A stretch of 64,000 bases of DNA from positions 1 to 64,000 of the forward strand of contig JASGDY010000113.1 in the NCBI GenBank assembly GCA_047606825.1, given 5' to 3'. This document shows positions 1 to 8,739 of this stretch, in pieces (position 1 is the first letter of the stretch; each line of letters begins with the position of its first letter). The notes beneath the pieces were generated by a model. The model did not search any database. It was given only the letters and a program-made list of their open reading frames with translations, and had not been told where the DNA came from. A program made the position numbers and the translations under genes. Origin of the DNA: Rhizosphaericola sp047606825 (GTDB lineage: Bacteria; Bacteroidota; Bacteroidia; Chitinophagales; Chitinophagaceae).

Positions 1-128
1 GCTACCATAAGTACGCTCCTACGGAGCTGAATTCCATCATCTTTTCACATTATCCAATTTTTGATTAACATTAATGTTTTGTACTTGAACCTATCATTTT
101 ATATCTGAGAAAGTTTAAACGACTTCAT

Positions 129-1340
129 TTAAACACTTTCCTGCCCGACAAGACTTTCAAGAGCCGTCGCCACATAGCCCACGTTTTGGCTATTGAGCCC
201 GGCGACACAGATTCTTCCGTTACCGACAATATAGATGCCGTAGGCTTCCCTCAGGTGACGGACGGCGCCGGTTGTCAGGTTGGCAAAGGAAAACATTCCG
301 TTTTGTCGCGTCAGGTATGCCGTGTCGCAGGGTTCTGCGCCAGCGTTGATGAGTTCTTCGGCAAGCATCTGCCGCATGGACACGATGCGAGTACGCATCG
401 CTTCCAGTTCGGAAAACCAAAGGTTTTTAAGCTCCGGGTCGCTCAGGACGATGTTGACAATATGCGCCCCAAAAGCGGGCGGACTCGAATAGATCCTCCG
501 CACCGTGACCTTGAGCTGGCTCAACACGGTCTCGGCTTCCCGCTGGTCGCCGCATACTACCGACAGTGCGCCGACGCGTTCCCCATAGAGAGAGAAAATT
601 TTGGAAAAAGAATAGCTCAGTAGAAAACGCATGTTCTCTGCTTCCAGCCGCCGTATCGCATAGGCGTCTTTTTCAAATCCGCGGCCAAGTCCTTGGTAGG
701 CCATGTCCAGAAAGGGGATAAGCTGTTTTTTCTGCAATAGGGCAACCAATCTGTCCCATTGCGTTTCCGTAAGGTCGCAACCCGTCGGGTTGTGGCAGCA
801 AGGATGTAGCAGCACGATACTTCCATGTGGCAACCTTTCCAAAAAAGCGCACATGGCTTCAAAATCAACCTCCAAGGTGTCTGCATTGAAATAAGGATAT
901 TTCTTTACCGAAAAACCTGCATTTTCAAAAATGGCAATATGGTTTTCCCAAGTCGGGTCGCTGACATACAAGGTTGCGTCAGGAAACCATCTTTTCAGAA
1001 AGAAAGCGCCTATGCTCAATGCACCTGAACCGCCTAAAGTCTGTATGGTTGCTATCCGTTTTTTTTGTAAGGCCTTGGCGTCTGCGCCGAACTGTAGTTC
1101 CTGGACATGGCTGCAATAGGAGGCCAGCCCAGCCATCGGCAGGTACAAGGAAGCCGCATTTTGCGTGTTCCAATAGATTTCTTTTGCTTTCCGTATGGAC
1201 AGCAACTCCGGCACCTTGCCGTTTTCGTCATGGTACAGCCCGATGCTTAGGTTGACTTTTTCTGTACGGGTGTCCTGTTTGAATTTTTCCGCGAGGTCCA
1301 ATATCGGATCCCCCGGATAACGTTGTATATGCTGGAACAT
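129..1340 (-). CDS. tyrB: Aromatic/aspartate aminotransferase (PLP fold type I)
   Basis: Transfers the amino group between aromatic or dicarboxylic amino acids and 2-oxoglutarate in the cytoplasm. The 403-residue length matches the AspC/TyrB family (about 397). Visible motifs are HNPTG at residues 183-187, D212 and Y215 (contacts to the cofactor ring), and SFSK with the Schiff-base lysine at K247, followed by YGERVG, the conserved loop of this subfamily. The ATG is preceded by a clear intergenic gap. The stop overlaps an imperfect inverted repeat at about 110-142 that could end transcription. The next gene upstream on the same strand is the DsbD-alpha protein about 95 bp away, so an operon is possible but not shown. 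The family call is firm; aromatic versus aspartate preference cannot be told from sequence. Confidence 0.9.
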   Translation of the reverse strand: MFQHIQRYPGDPILDLAEKFKQDTRTEKVNLSIGLYHDENGKVPELLSIRKAKEIYWNTQNAASLYLPMAGLASYCSHVQELQFGADAKALQKKRIATIQTLGGSGALSIGAFFLKRWFPDATLYVSDPTWENHIAIFENAGFSVKKYPYFNADTLEVDFEAMCAFLERLPHGSIVLLHPCCHNPTGCDLTETQWDRLVALLQKKQLIPFLDMAYQGLGRGFEKDAYAIRRLEAENMRFLLSYSFSKIFSLYGERVGALSVVCGDQREAETVLSQLKVTVRRIYSSPPAFGAHIVNIVLSDPELKNLWFSELEAMRTRIVSMRQMLAEELINAGAEPCDTAYLTRQNGMFSFANLTTGAVRHLREAYGIYIVGNGRICVAGLNSQNVGYVATALESLVGQESV

Positions 1341-1434
1341 GGTCGTTGACGGTTTGAAAGTAAATAAACGGGGAATGCAATCATTCCAGGACTGGAATCA
1401 ATGACGCCCCGCCGTATTTAACACATGAGAAAGA

Positions 1435-1878
1435 TTATTTTAGCTCCACGGCAAATTTTTCCGTCACAGGCGGCAGGCACTGCTGGTCGTTGCATATCAT
1501 ATAGTTGACCGAACCGTTGACGGTGGTTTTTGCCTTGCTTTTGACCTGTACGTCCTGTACAAATACCACCTTGTCGGCATAATACTTGACATCCACGTCG
1601 AAGTTCTTGTGGTGTATGGTTTTCAAAACGCCTTTTTCCTGTACTTTGCCTTTTAGCTGCACCAACGGATTTTTGCCAAAAGTGAACGTTGTTGGTACAG
1701 GACCGCCTTCCGGTGTCGTGGACGAATAGATATGCCAACCCGTCGGGACGGCAGCAACCGCCAGTAACTGGTAGTTGTTGCCCGTGGTCTTGGTCGCACT
1801 GAACTTCCATGTTACGTTCTGTCCAAAAACTATTGTTGCTACTACTGACAGTAAGCATGTGCCGATTATTTTTTTCAT
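1435..1878 (-). CDS. Stand-alone DsbD N-terminal (alpha) domain protein, exported
   Basis: A 147-residue protein with a signal peptide (MKK, hydrophobic stretch, cleavage near Q20) followed by an immunoglobulin-like DsbD N-terminal domain. In DsbD this domain sits in the periplasm and passes electrons from the membrane domain to other thioredoxin-fold proteins. Two cysteines spaced CX4C (C129 and C134, in CNDQQC followed by LPP) match the redox pair of the family. No membrane domain or C-terminal thioredoxin domain follows: the gene stops after the beta-domain, as is common in Bacteroidota where DsbD parts are split. It lies 21 bp downstream of the cysteine synthase stop on the same strand, suggesting co-transcription. 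Role in disulfide reduction or cytochrome maturation is inferred. Confidence 0.8.
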   Translation of the reverse strand: MKKIIGTCLLSVVATIVFGQNVTWKFSATKTTGNNYQLLAVAAVPTGWHIYSSTTPEGGPVPTTFTFGKNPLVQLKGKVQEKGVLKTIHHKNFDVDVKYYADKVVFVQDVQVKSKAKTTVNGSVNYMICNDQQCLPPVTEKFAVELK

Positions 1879-1899
1879 ATCTTTTGTTTTTGTGAATGT

Positions 1900-2934
1900 T
1901 TATAGCCTATGTAATGCTTGAAAACTGTCCAATACGACATCGTTGCTCAGATAGCCTTCCTTCGTAGGCTCCTCTTTGACGAGGTCGGTACTGAGGTATT
2001 TCTTGTTGCAGTCCGCAAACGTCGTAACGACCACGGCATCGTCGCCTAATGTTTCCATCACTTTCAATGCTCCTATAAAGTTGGCACCGGAAGATATGCC
2101 GACGGCGATGCCCAGTTCCGATGCCAGTTTTTGTGCCATGATGATGGCGTCACCGTCCTGTACACCAACGATGTCGTCCAACCTGTCCAATTGCAGTATG
2201 GAGGGAATGAACTCGTCCGAAATGCCCTGTATGCGGTGCGACCCGATTTTATGGCCTGTACTGAGCGTAGGTGACTCTGCCGGTTCCAAGGGATATATTT
2301 TTATGTTTCGGTTTTGGGTGCGGAGATAGCGTCCAACACCCATGACCGTGCCGCCAGTGCCGACACCGGCGATGAATGCGTCCGGCTCTATCCCTATGGA
2401 CGCCAGTTGTTCCCATATTTCCGGTCCAGTCGTGGTCTCGTGCGCCTTGCAGTTGTCCGTATTGTCAAACTGGCGCGGCAAAAAGACGCCGCCTTCCTCG
2501 AACATTTTTTGACTCAGTGCAATGCTCCCCAAAAAACCGCCCTCTGCCTTGCTGACGAGCGTTATGTCGGCTCCGAAGCTTTTGATGATGGCGCGGCGTT
2601 CCAGGCTGAGCCAGTCCGGCATGATGATTCTGACGCGGTGGCCAAGTGCGCGTCCTACGGCAGCATAACTGATGCCCATATTGCCACTCGTCGCTTCCAC
2701 GATGGTGTCCGAAGGCTGTATCTTGTCATTGCGGTAGGCCTGCTCAAGCGTGTAAAGAGCCACGCGATCCTTGATGCTTCCCGTGAGGTTGTAAAACTCG
2801 CATTTGGCAAAAAGTCGGCGTTGCTTTCCTTTGTAGTGGCACCTTATCTCGACCATCGGTGTATTGCCGATGGTATTTTTCAGACCGTCAATGTCTTCGA
2901 TTTTGCCGCAGGGGAATGTCAATACTTCTTCCAT
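1900..2934 (-). CDS. cysM: PLP-dependent cysteine synthase family protein
   Basis: Fold-type II PLP enzyme of the cysteine synthase / cystathionine beta-synthase family, expected to make cysteine from O-acetylserine (or a related activated serine) and sulfide. Motifs: TGSIKDR with the Schiff-base lysine at about K55, TSGNMG (substrate loop), GVGTGGT (phosphate cup) and GISSGAN near the end. I chose the ATG at 2934 (344 residues). The frame stays open upstream to 3030, but that extension is AT-rich, hydrophobic and lies in the promoter region shared with the divergent regulator. The next gene on the strand is the DsbD-alpha protein. Whether it is CysK, CysM or another beta-replacement enzyme is uncertain, so the symbol is tentative. 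Confidence 0.8.
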   Translation of the reverse strand: MEEVLTFPCGKIEDIDGLKNTIGNTPMVEIRCHYKGKQRRLFAKCEFYNLTGSIKDRVALYTLEQAYRNDKIQPSDTIVEATSGNMGISYAAVGRALGHRVRIIMPDWLSLERRAIIKSFGADITLVSKAEGGFLGSIALSQKMFEEGGVFLPRQFDNTDNCKAHETTTGPEIWEQLASIGIEPDAFIAGVGTGGTVMGVGRYLRTQNRNIKIYPLEPAESPTLSTGHKIGSHRIQGISDEFIPSILQLDRLDDIVGVQDGDAIIMAQKLASELGIAVGISSGANFIGALKVMETLGDDAVVVTTFADCNKKYLSTDLVKEEPTKEGYLSNDVVLDSFQALHRL

Positions 2935-3153
2935 TTTGTGGGTGTCGTTATCAGAAACAGACAACACAAAATTCTTTAATACCGTAATTATAATTGATAA
3001 AAATGCATTTTTTCGGAAAAAAATATACATTTTGCATATTATACTGAATAAAATAAAATTTTAGGGTTCATCTTTAATTCTTTTTATCTATTTTGTTCGC
3101 TATGCTGAAATAGTGGAAAAAATAGGCAGCACGCTAAATATAAAATATGAAGT

Positions 3154-3618
3154 ATGGAACAACATATTGACGAACTGGACAAGCAGATACTGCAATTCCT
3201 CCAGCAAGACGCGACCGTTACGATAAAGGAGATGGCCATCAAGCTCAAAAAGTCCGTGGCAACCATACATGACCGTGTCGTGCGGCTGCGGAGCAATGGT
3301 GTTGTCCTGCGGACGGTAGCCTTGCTTGACAGGAAAAAAATAGGCAAGGAACTGCTGGCCTTCACCCATGTACTGCTGAAAGAGCACACGATAGAGACGC
3401 TTGCCGCATTTGAACAGAAAGTGTCGGCGTTTCCGGAAGTGCTCGAATGCTTCCAGATGACCGGCTCTTTTGACTTTCTATTGCGCATTGTGACGGGAAG
3501 CATGGAGGAATACCACGATTTTTACCGTTACAAGATGGCTACGCTTCCCGGTATCGTCACGGTGCAAAGTTTTTTTGTTCTGTCCGAATCCAAGTCCGTT
3601 ACGGTATTTCCATTATAA
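3154..3618 (+). CDS. Lrp/AsnC family transcriptional regulator
   Basis: 154-residue regulator: N-terminal winged helix-turn-helix (about residues 4-52) followed by an RAM/AsnC ligand-binding domain (about 65-145) with the family's TGSFDF and Y..FYR segments. Proteins of this family bind DNA as dimers or octamers and respond to amino acids. It is transcribed away from the cysteine synthase gene across a 219-bp gap, a layout that often means the regulator controls its divergent neighbour; control of cysteine or amino-acid genes here is inference. Its stop codon directly abuts the first copy of a 134-bp repeat element. Confidence 0.88.
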   Translation: MEQHIDELDKQILQFLQQDATVTIKEMAIKLKKSVATIHDRVVRLRSNGVVLRTVALLDRKKIGKELLAFTHVLLKEHTIETLAAFEQKVSAFPEVLECFQMTGSFDFLLRIVTGSMEEYHDFYRYKMATLPGIVTVQSFFVLSESKSVTVFPL

Positions 3619-3752
3619 GAGACTGTTTGATTTAAGTTTTTCTGTATGGTTTTATATGCTTCCAAGACATAAAAACGTGTATCCCTTCCCACACAGTCCC
3701 CGCCGCGGCGGTAGACTGTCCGGAGAAGAAAATAAATAACTCAAACAGCTTC
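3619..3752 (+). repeat. 134-bp inverted-repeat element, copy 1 (MITE-like)
   Basis: Non-coding element of exactly 134 bp with a near-identical copy in opposite orientation at 18374-18507 (about ten mismatches by eye). Its ends are imperfect inverted repeats (GAGACTGTTTGA at the left, CAAACAGCTTC at the right). The middle (about 3690-3728) is a GC-rich palindrome around CCGCCGCGGCGG. It starts at the base after the stop codon of the Lrp/AsnC gene. The architecture resembles a miniature inverted-repeat element; no transposase is in the window. The palindrome could act as a terminator in either direction. Confidence 0.8.
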
Positions 3753-3848
3753 TAAAAATACAGAGGCACGGATGTTTTCAAAACTTCTCGTCGCGCATGT
3801 ACAACTTATCATCCAAAAAATCCTACCTTTCCCCTAAATCAATTATCT

Positions 3849-5114
3849 GTGTCCCAGACCATCGACGATAGAAAAGTTTTTTCCCTTCTGGAAGTCAACA
3901 ACAGCATCAAGCGGACGATTGCTGACCGTTACAAATCGTCTTTTTGGGTGATGGCAGAGATGAACAAGCTCAACTACTATTCGCATTCGGGGCATTGCTA
4001 CCCTGAACTAGTCGAGAAAAAAGAGGGAAAGACACTTGCATTGATGAACGGGCTGTTGTGGCGCAACGATTATGAACGTATCAATACCAAGTTCCAACAT
4101 ATACTGAAAGAACCGTTGAAAAGCGGTATCAAGATATTGTTCCTAGCGTCGGTCAACTATGACCCGGTCTATGGTATCAGCCTGTGGATTAAGGACATTG
4201 ACCCGTCTTTTTCCCTGGGTGAACTGGAAAAGGAAAAACAGGAATCCCTTATGCGCTTGCATGCCGAAGGCATCTTTGACCTCAACAAAAACCTGCTTTT
4301 GGCGCAGTTGCCGCAAAGGATTGCCATCATTAGCGTAGAGACGAGCAAAGGCTATTCGGATTTCCTGAAAGTGGTGGAGCGCAATCCTTTTGGTTACAGG
4401 TTTTTCCACATGCTTTTCCCGGCGTTGTTGCAGGGCGAGCGTTCCGTACCGTCTATCATCCGGCAACTGGAAACCATCAAGAAAGTCCTGCACCATTTTG
4501 ATTTGGTGGCGATTATCCGCGGCGGCGGCGGCGATGTAGGCCTGGCTTCCTACAACAATTACGAACTGGCGTCGGCGATTGCGCGGTTTCCGATTCCGGT
4601 GATTACGGGGATCGGGCATTCGACCAACGAAACGGTTTCTGAAATTGTCTCCCATAAAAATGCAATCACGCCCACGGAGCTGGCGGATTGGCTGATACAG
4701 CGTTTCCATAATTTTGCCGTTCCCGTGCAGGATGCAGAGAAGTTGCTGTTCAACGAGTCGCGCCAAATCCTTTTCCGGGAAGAGCGCAACCTGACACAGT
4801 TACTTCGCCTTTTCCGTTCCGTGTCTGCCAATACCACGCGTCCTTTGGGGCAACGTCTGGACAATGTCGTCGCGACGATGAAGCATTTATCCAAAAACAC
4901 ATTGCAGCAGTCCAAATCAGAGCTTTTGCATATCGAAAAACAAGTCGCGCTAGCCAATCCCCAAAACCTGTTGAAAAAAGGTTTTTCAATGACGATGCAC
5001 AACGGTAAAATCGTCAAGTCTATTGCCGGCTTGACAAAAGGCGATGTTATCGTCTCGCAACTGGCGGACGGACACATACATTCTACCATTGAAAAAACAG
5101 AACAAAATGGCTGA
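3849..5114 (+). CDS. xseA: Exodeoxyribonuclease VII large subunit
   Basis: Catalytic subunit of ExoVII, which degrades single-stranded DNA from both ends. The 421-residue protein has an N-terminal OB-fold (about 12-110), the nuclease core with RGGGGDVGLASYNNYELA and the VITGIGHSTNETVSE segment containing the catalytic acidic and histidine residues, and a C-terminal alpha-helical coiled-coil region that wraps the small subunits. The start is GTG at 3849; a -7-like TACCTTTC lies at 3824-3831, so the leader is short. The stop overlaps the xseB start by 8 bp, indicating translational coupling. Confidence 0.93.
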   Translation: MSQTIDDRKVFSLLEVNNSIKRTIADRYKSSFWVMAEMNKLNYYSHSGHCYPELVEKKEGKTLALMNGLLWRNDYERINTKFQHILKEPLKSGIKILFLASVNYDPVYGISLWIKDIDPSFSLGELEKEKQESLMRLHAEGIFDLNKNLLLAQLPQRIAIISVETSKGYSDFLKVVERNPFGYRFFHMLFPALLQGERSVPSIIRQLETIKKVLHHFDLVAIIRGGGGDVGLASYNNYELASAIARFPIPVITGIGHSTNETVSEIVSHKNAITPTELADWLIQRFHNFAVPVQDAEKLLFNESRQILFREERNLTQLLRLFRSVSANTTRPLGQRLDNVVATMKHLSKNTLQQSKSELLHIEKQVALANPQNLLKKGFSMTMHNGKIVKSIAGLTKGDVIVSQLADGHIHSTIEKTEQNG

Positions 5115-5331
5115 AAACATCAATTACACGGAGGCTTTCCAAGAATTGCAGGACATCGTTGCCGCAATGGAAGACGGCGATATCGGCCTGGACGAACTTT
5201 CCGAAAAAGTTCGCCGTGCCGCCGTGCTTATCAAGGTCTGCAAGGATAAACTCACAACCACAGAAGAGGACGTCCAAAAGATATTGCAGGAACTCAGTGC
5301 CCAGCCCGAAGCTCCGGAAGAGGACTACTAA
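5107..5331 (+). CDS. xseB: Exodeoxyribonuclease VII small subunit
   Basis: A 74-residue acidic helical protein (MAENINYTEAFQELQ, then DIGLDELSEKVRRA) matching the XseB family in length and in the two-helix hairpin. Several copies bind the helical tail of XseA to form the holoenzyme. I chose ATG 5107, not the upstream in-frame ATG at 5044, because the latter lies inside xseA and adds 21 residues unlike the family. It overlaps xseA by 8 bp. A short inverted repeat (AAGGT/ACCTT, 5332-5350) follows the stop. Confidence 0.92.
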   Translation: MAENINYTEAFQELQDIVAAMEDGDIGLDELSEKVRRAAVLIKVCKDKLTTTEEDVQKILQELSAQPEAPEEDY

Positions 5332-5446
5332 AGGTACATGCACCTTCTAAAAGTTAATAGGCAGGTAAGTGCTTTTTTCGTAACTTCATATATGCAATTG
5401 TAGGCTTGATAGACGGGAAATATTTTTTCAATGAAATGTATACGCT

Positions 5447-7405
5447 ATGGGTACTTATGAACAGGACTTTTTTATCCATACAGACCACAACGTCTGGAAC
5501 TATTCCCTTTTTACGGACGAGGAGGTGCGTAATTTCCAGGCGGGGACCAATTACCATATCTATGAACTGTTTGGCAACCATGCTTTGACGGTAAGGGATA
5601 CGCCTGGTGTGTATTTTGCCGTGTGGGCACCGTATGCCACGGTTGTCAGCGTTATCGGTAGTTTCAACAATTGGGACAAGGCGAGCCACCAGCTGATTGT
5701 CAGAAAGGACGGTTCGGGTATATGGGAAGGCTTTATTCCAGGTATTGATAAAGGAACGCGCTACAAATATTTCATCGTCAATCCTGAAAACGCCCAACTG
5801 GAGAAAAGTGACCCGCTTGCCAATTATTGGGAACCGCGTCCCAGCACCAATACCATCACCTGGACGCTTGACTATAAATGGAATGACGCTGTATGGATGA
5901 ACAAAAGGGCAAAACCCAATTCTCTCAAATCTCCTTTTTCTTTGTACGAAGTACATCTCGGCAGTTGGATGCGTCCCGACAAATACAACGAAACGGCATA
6001 CAACAGTTACCAACAGATGATTGAGCTGTTGGTGCCTTACGTCAAGGAAATGGGATTTACGCACGTGGAGTTGATGCCCGTGATGGAGTTTCCGTTTGAC
6101 GGCAGTTGGGGATACCAGTGCCTGGGTTATTTTGCGCCCACGAGTCGGTTTGGAACCCCGCAGGATTTCATGGCGTTGGTGGACGCTTTTCACCAGGCGG
6201 ATATCGGCGTGATACTGGACTGGGTGCCTTCGCATTTTCCCGGGGACGACCATGGACTTTATCAGTTTGACGGTTCGCATGTATATGAATATGCGGACAG
6301 CCGCAAGGGTTTTCATCCGGACTGGAATTCCTATATTTTTAACTATGGCAGGGGGGAAGTGCGTAGTTTTTTGATTAGTAGTGCGCGTTTTTGGTGTGAT
6401 GTTTTCCATGCGGACGGTCTGCGTGTGGATGCTGTCAGCTCAATCGTCAAGCTGGATTACAGCCGCGAAGAAGGAGCGTGGGAACGCAACCAATATGGCG
6501 GCAATGGCAATATAGAAGCGATACAGTTTGTCAAGGATTTGAACGAAATGCTGTTCCGCGACTTCCCCGACATACAGACGATTGCCGAGGAATCGACCGA
6601 CTGGCCGGGCGTGAGCCGCCCGCTGTACGACGAGGGGCTGGGGTTTGGGATGAAATGGATGATGGGCTGGATGCACGACACGCTGGATTATTTCAAGATA
6701 GACCCTATCGACCGGAAATACGAACAGAACAAGTTTACGTTCAGCATGATGTACTTCTATGACGAAAACTTCATGCTGCCGTTGAGCCATGACGAGGTTG
6801 TGCACGGCAAAAGCCCGATGATACACAAAATGCCCGGCGACGAATGGAAAAAATATGCCAACCTGCGTCTCTTGTACACCTATATGTTTACCCATCCGGG
6901 AGGCAAGCTGTTGTTCATGGGAAATGAATTTGGCTCGACTTCCGAATGGAACTATAAGTCCGAGCTTCCCTGGGAACTCCTCCAATATGCGCCGCACCAG
7001 GGCTTGCAGAACTGTGTGAGGGATCTCAACCTCTTACTGCGGAAGCATCCTGCGATGTACGTCGAGCAGTTTTCGCCTGATGGTTTTGAATGGATTGACC
7101 TCGAACACCGCGACGAATCCGTCATGGTCTATATGCGAAAAACGACCAATTCGCCCGAGGACGACCTGCTCATCCTGCTCAACATGACACCCGTCGTGCG
7201 CTGGGACTGGCCGATACAACTTCACGGAAAAGGTAGTTGGAAAGAAGTTTTCAACAGCGATACGCAAGATTATTATGGTACGGGGGAAATCTACAATCCC
7301 AAAATCGAAACTGTCGTAGCAGATGAGGAAAACGGGCTGTACAATATTGCCGTGCATCTGCCCCCGCTGGCCGGTGTGGTGTTGAAAAGAGTTGATGTGC
7401 CATGA
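5447..7405 (+). CDS. glgB: 1,4-alpha-glucan branching enzyme
   Basis: GH13 enzyme that introduces alpha-1,6 branches into glycogen. The 652-residue protein carries a CBM48 beta-sandwich (about 40-130, with WAPYA and GSFNNWD), the catalytic barrel and a C-terminal all-beta domain. Catalytic residues are visible: nucleophile D328 in DGLRVDAV, acid/base E381 in AEES, and H448-D449 in SHDEVVHGK. At 652 residues it lacks the extra N-terminal module of the 728-residue E. coli enzyme. It stands alone, 115 bp after xseB, and is followed by a repeat-containing gap. Confidence 0.95.
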   Translation: MGTYEQDFFIHTDHNVWNYSLFTDEEVRNFQAGTNYHIYELFGNHALTVRDTPGVYFAVWAPYATVVSVIGSFNNWDKASHQLIVRKDGSGIWEGFIPGIDKGTRYKYFIVNPENAQLEKSDPLANYWEPRPSTNTITWTLDYKWNDAVWMNKRAKPNSLKSPFSLYEVHLGSWMRPDKYNETAYNSYQQMIELLVPYVKEMGFTHVELMPVMEFPFDGSWGYQCLGYFAPTSRFGTPQDFMALVDAFHQADIGVILDWVPSHFPGDDHGLYQFDGSHVYEYADSRKGFHPDWNSYIFNYGRGEVRSFLISSARFWCDVFHADGLRVDAVSSIVKLDYSREEGAWERNQYGGNGNIEAIQFVKDLNEMLFRDFPDIQTIAEESTDWPGVSRPLYDEGLGFGMKWMMGWMHDTLDYFKIDPIDRKYEQNKFTFSMMYFYDENFMLPLSHDEVVHGKSPMIHKMPGDEWKKYANLRLLYTYMFTHPGGKLLFMGNEFGSTSEWNYKSELPWELLQYAPHQGLQNCVRDLNLLLRKHPAMYVEQFSPDGFEWIDLEHRDESVMVYMRKTTNSPEDDLLILLNMTPVVRWDWPIQLHGKGSWKEVFNSDTQDYYGTGEIYNPKIETVVADEENGLYNIAVHLPPLAGVVLKRVDVP

Positions 7406-7468
7406 CGCGTTGTATGGTGGACCCGTGCAAAGGCGGTTTTCAGACCTAATAAACCATAGTGTTTCTGT

Positions 7469-7585
7469 GGGCGTATTTCAAATTTCCGCTCGTTGTAGGA
7501 ATATGATGGCCGGTGAAGACTCCGACCATTAGTTGAACTACTGGCGTGGTGCCTCTACCCGCCAACAAAAATTTGAAATGCGCCC
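7469..7585. repeat. 117-bp element with 17-bp terminal inverted repeats
   Basis: The ends 7469-7485 and 7569-7585 are inverted copies of GGGCGYATTTCAAATTT with one mismatch. Inside are two imperfect hairpins, around GGCCGG...CCGACC (7509-7526) and CTGGCGTGGT...CCCGCCA (7541-7563). The second hairpin and the AAATTTGAA tail recur in the repeats at 31665-31790 and 56079-56180. It lies between glgB and the next small membrane gene and contains no coding sequence. Confidence 0.65.
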
Positions 7586-7634
7586 GTTTGTGTTTTTGCC
7601 ATTTAACTTCTTACTTTGCATAATAATTTTACGA

Positions 7635-8057
7635 ATGAAGAAGTTCAAATTACCCAAAAGCTATTTTAACTTGTTGTTGTTGTTTGTGCTGACGAGTACG
7701 GTCTGTCTCGGGTTCAAATACAAGCAATATGACGACCGTGTCAACTATGACGTGTTGGAGGCGGGCAATGTGTTGCTGTTTGTTTTGTCCCTTATATGCA
7801 ATTGGATGCATATCAAAGCTATGGAACGCGACAGTCCCAATGCCTTTGTCCGCAGCATCCAAGCCTCATTTTTGTTGAAGTTGTTTGTATTGGTTACGGC
7901 TACTTTTGTCTATGTTTACATAACTGGGTCTAACCGCAACGCGCCTGCGATTTTCATCTGTATGGGACTCTACGTCGTCTATACAGTATTGGAAGTGCGT
8001 AGTGCCTATCAATTAGTGAATAAGAAGAATGCGAAAAAAAACCGAACACCCGCTTAG
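7635..8057 (+). CDS. Uncharacterised four-helix membrane protein (AtpI-like topology)
   Basis: A 140-residue integral membrane protein with four predicted transmembrane segments (about 9-25, 41-58, 75-95 and 101-120) and a basic tail. The two-hairpin topology and the last segment resemble ATP synthase protein I, but no ATP synthase gene is nearby and I cannot establish homology. I chose ATG 7635 (MKKFKLP) because the open frame upstream runs into the repeat at 7469-7585. It overlaps the SprT-like gene by 29 bp, so the two are probably translated from one message. Confidence 0.6.
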   Translation: MKKFKLPKSYFNLLLLFVLTSTVCLGFKYKQYDDRVNYDVLEAGNVLLFVLSLICNWMHIKAMERDSPNAFVRSIQASFLLKLFVLVTATFVYVYITGSNRNAPAIFICMGLYVVYTVLEVRSAYQLVNKKNAKKNRTPA

Positions 8058-8664
8058 TGCCTTGAACCGTTTCCTACCCGAGGGTAGCTTTGACCTTGTT
8101 GTCGGTTATCTCCACCAATATAAAGTACATCTCACGGTTACGCAGGCGCGCAAAAGCATATTGGGCGACTACCGCAACGCACATGCCGGGCAGAACCACC
8201 GCATCAGCGTCAACGGTAACCTCAACCCCTATTCTTTTCTCATAACCCTCCTCCACGAACTGGCCCACCTGTTGACTTTTGACCAATACACCAACCGTGT
8301 ATTGCCTCATGGCAACGAGTGGAAACAGTTCTATGCTGCTTTGTTGGCCGATTTCGTAAAAGTCAATATTTTTCCACAGGATATTGTTGCGGAACTGAGA
8401 AAATCTATCCAAAACCCGGCAGCCAGTTGCGGCGGCGAACTAAGCTTGATGCGGACCTTACGTAAATATGACCCTGTCAAGGAAGGATATCTACCCATTG
8501 AAAAAGTGCCTTTTGGTAATCCATTTATCGACGACAAGGGGCGTGTCTTTGTCAAATTGGAAAAGCGCAGGACGCGTTTTGTGTGTCGTGAGATAAAAAC
8601 GGGATTAGTGTATCTGTTCAGCCCGCTTTATGAAGTGCGGTTGGTGGCGGACAACAAACAGTAA
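8029..8664 (+). CDS. SprT-like zinc metalloprotein
   Basis: 211-residue protein of the SprT-like family, whose eukaryotic relative Spartan cleaves DNA-protein crosslinks. The zinc motif HELAH is at residues 76-80 and a third histidine (H94, in LPHGNEW) fits the family's HExxH...H arrangement. The C-terminal part (about 150-205) is a small beta domain that in relatives is a zinc ribbon; only one cysteine (C194) is visible there, so that ribbon may be lost. It overlaps the preceding membrane-protein gene by 29 bp. The bacterial substrate is unknown. Confidence 0.75.
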   Translation: MRKKTEHPLSALNRFLPEGSFDLVVGYLHQYKVHLTVTQARKSILGDYRNAHAGQNHRISVNGNLNPYSFLITLLHELAHLLTFDQYTNRVLPHGNEWKQFYAALLADFVKVNIFPQDIVAELRKSIQNPAASCGGELSLMRTLRKYDPVKEGYLPIEKVPFGNPFIDDKGRVFVKLEKRRTRFVCREIKTGLVYLFSPLYEVRLVADNKQ

Positions 8665-8739
8665 TGCCCACACGGAGAATGTTCCTCTTCCGAAAATTTA
8701 AAAGATGATATAAAAACTATTAATTTAGTTAATTCTTGC

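Noticed and set aside
1..128. Possible gene or repeat at the left edge
   Set aside because: Only a short CTCCTACGGAG palindrome near base 16-26 and an AT-rich inverted repeat near 110-142 are visible; there is too little sequence to assign either.
5354..6409. 351-codon open frame antisense to glgB
   Set aside because: Sense frame is an unambiguous branching enzyme with all catalytic residues; the antisense product has no family features.
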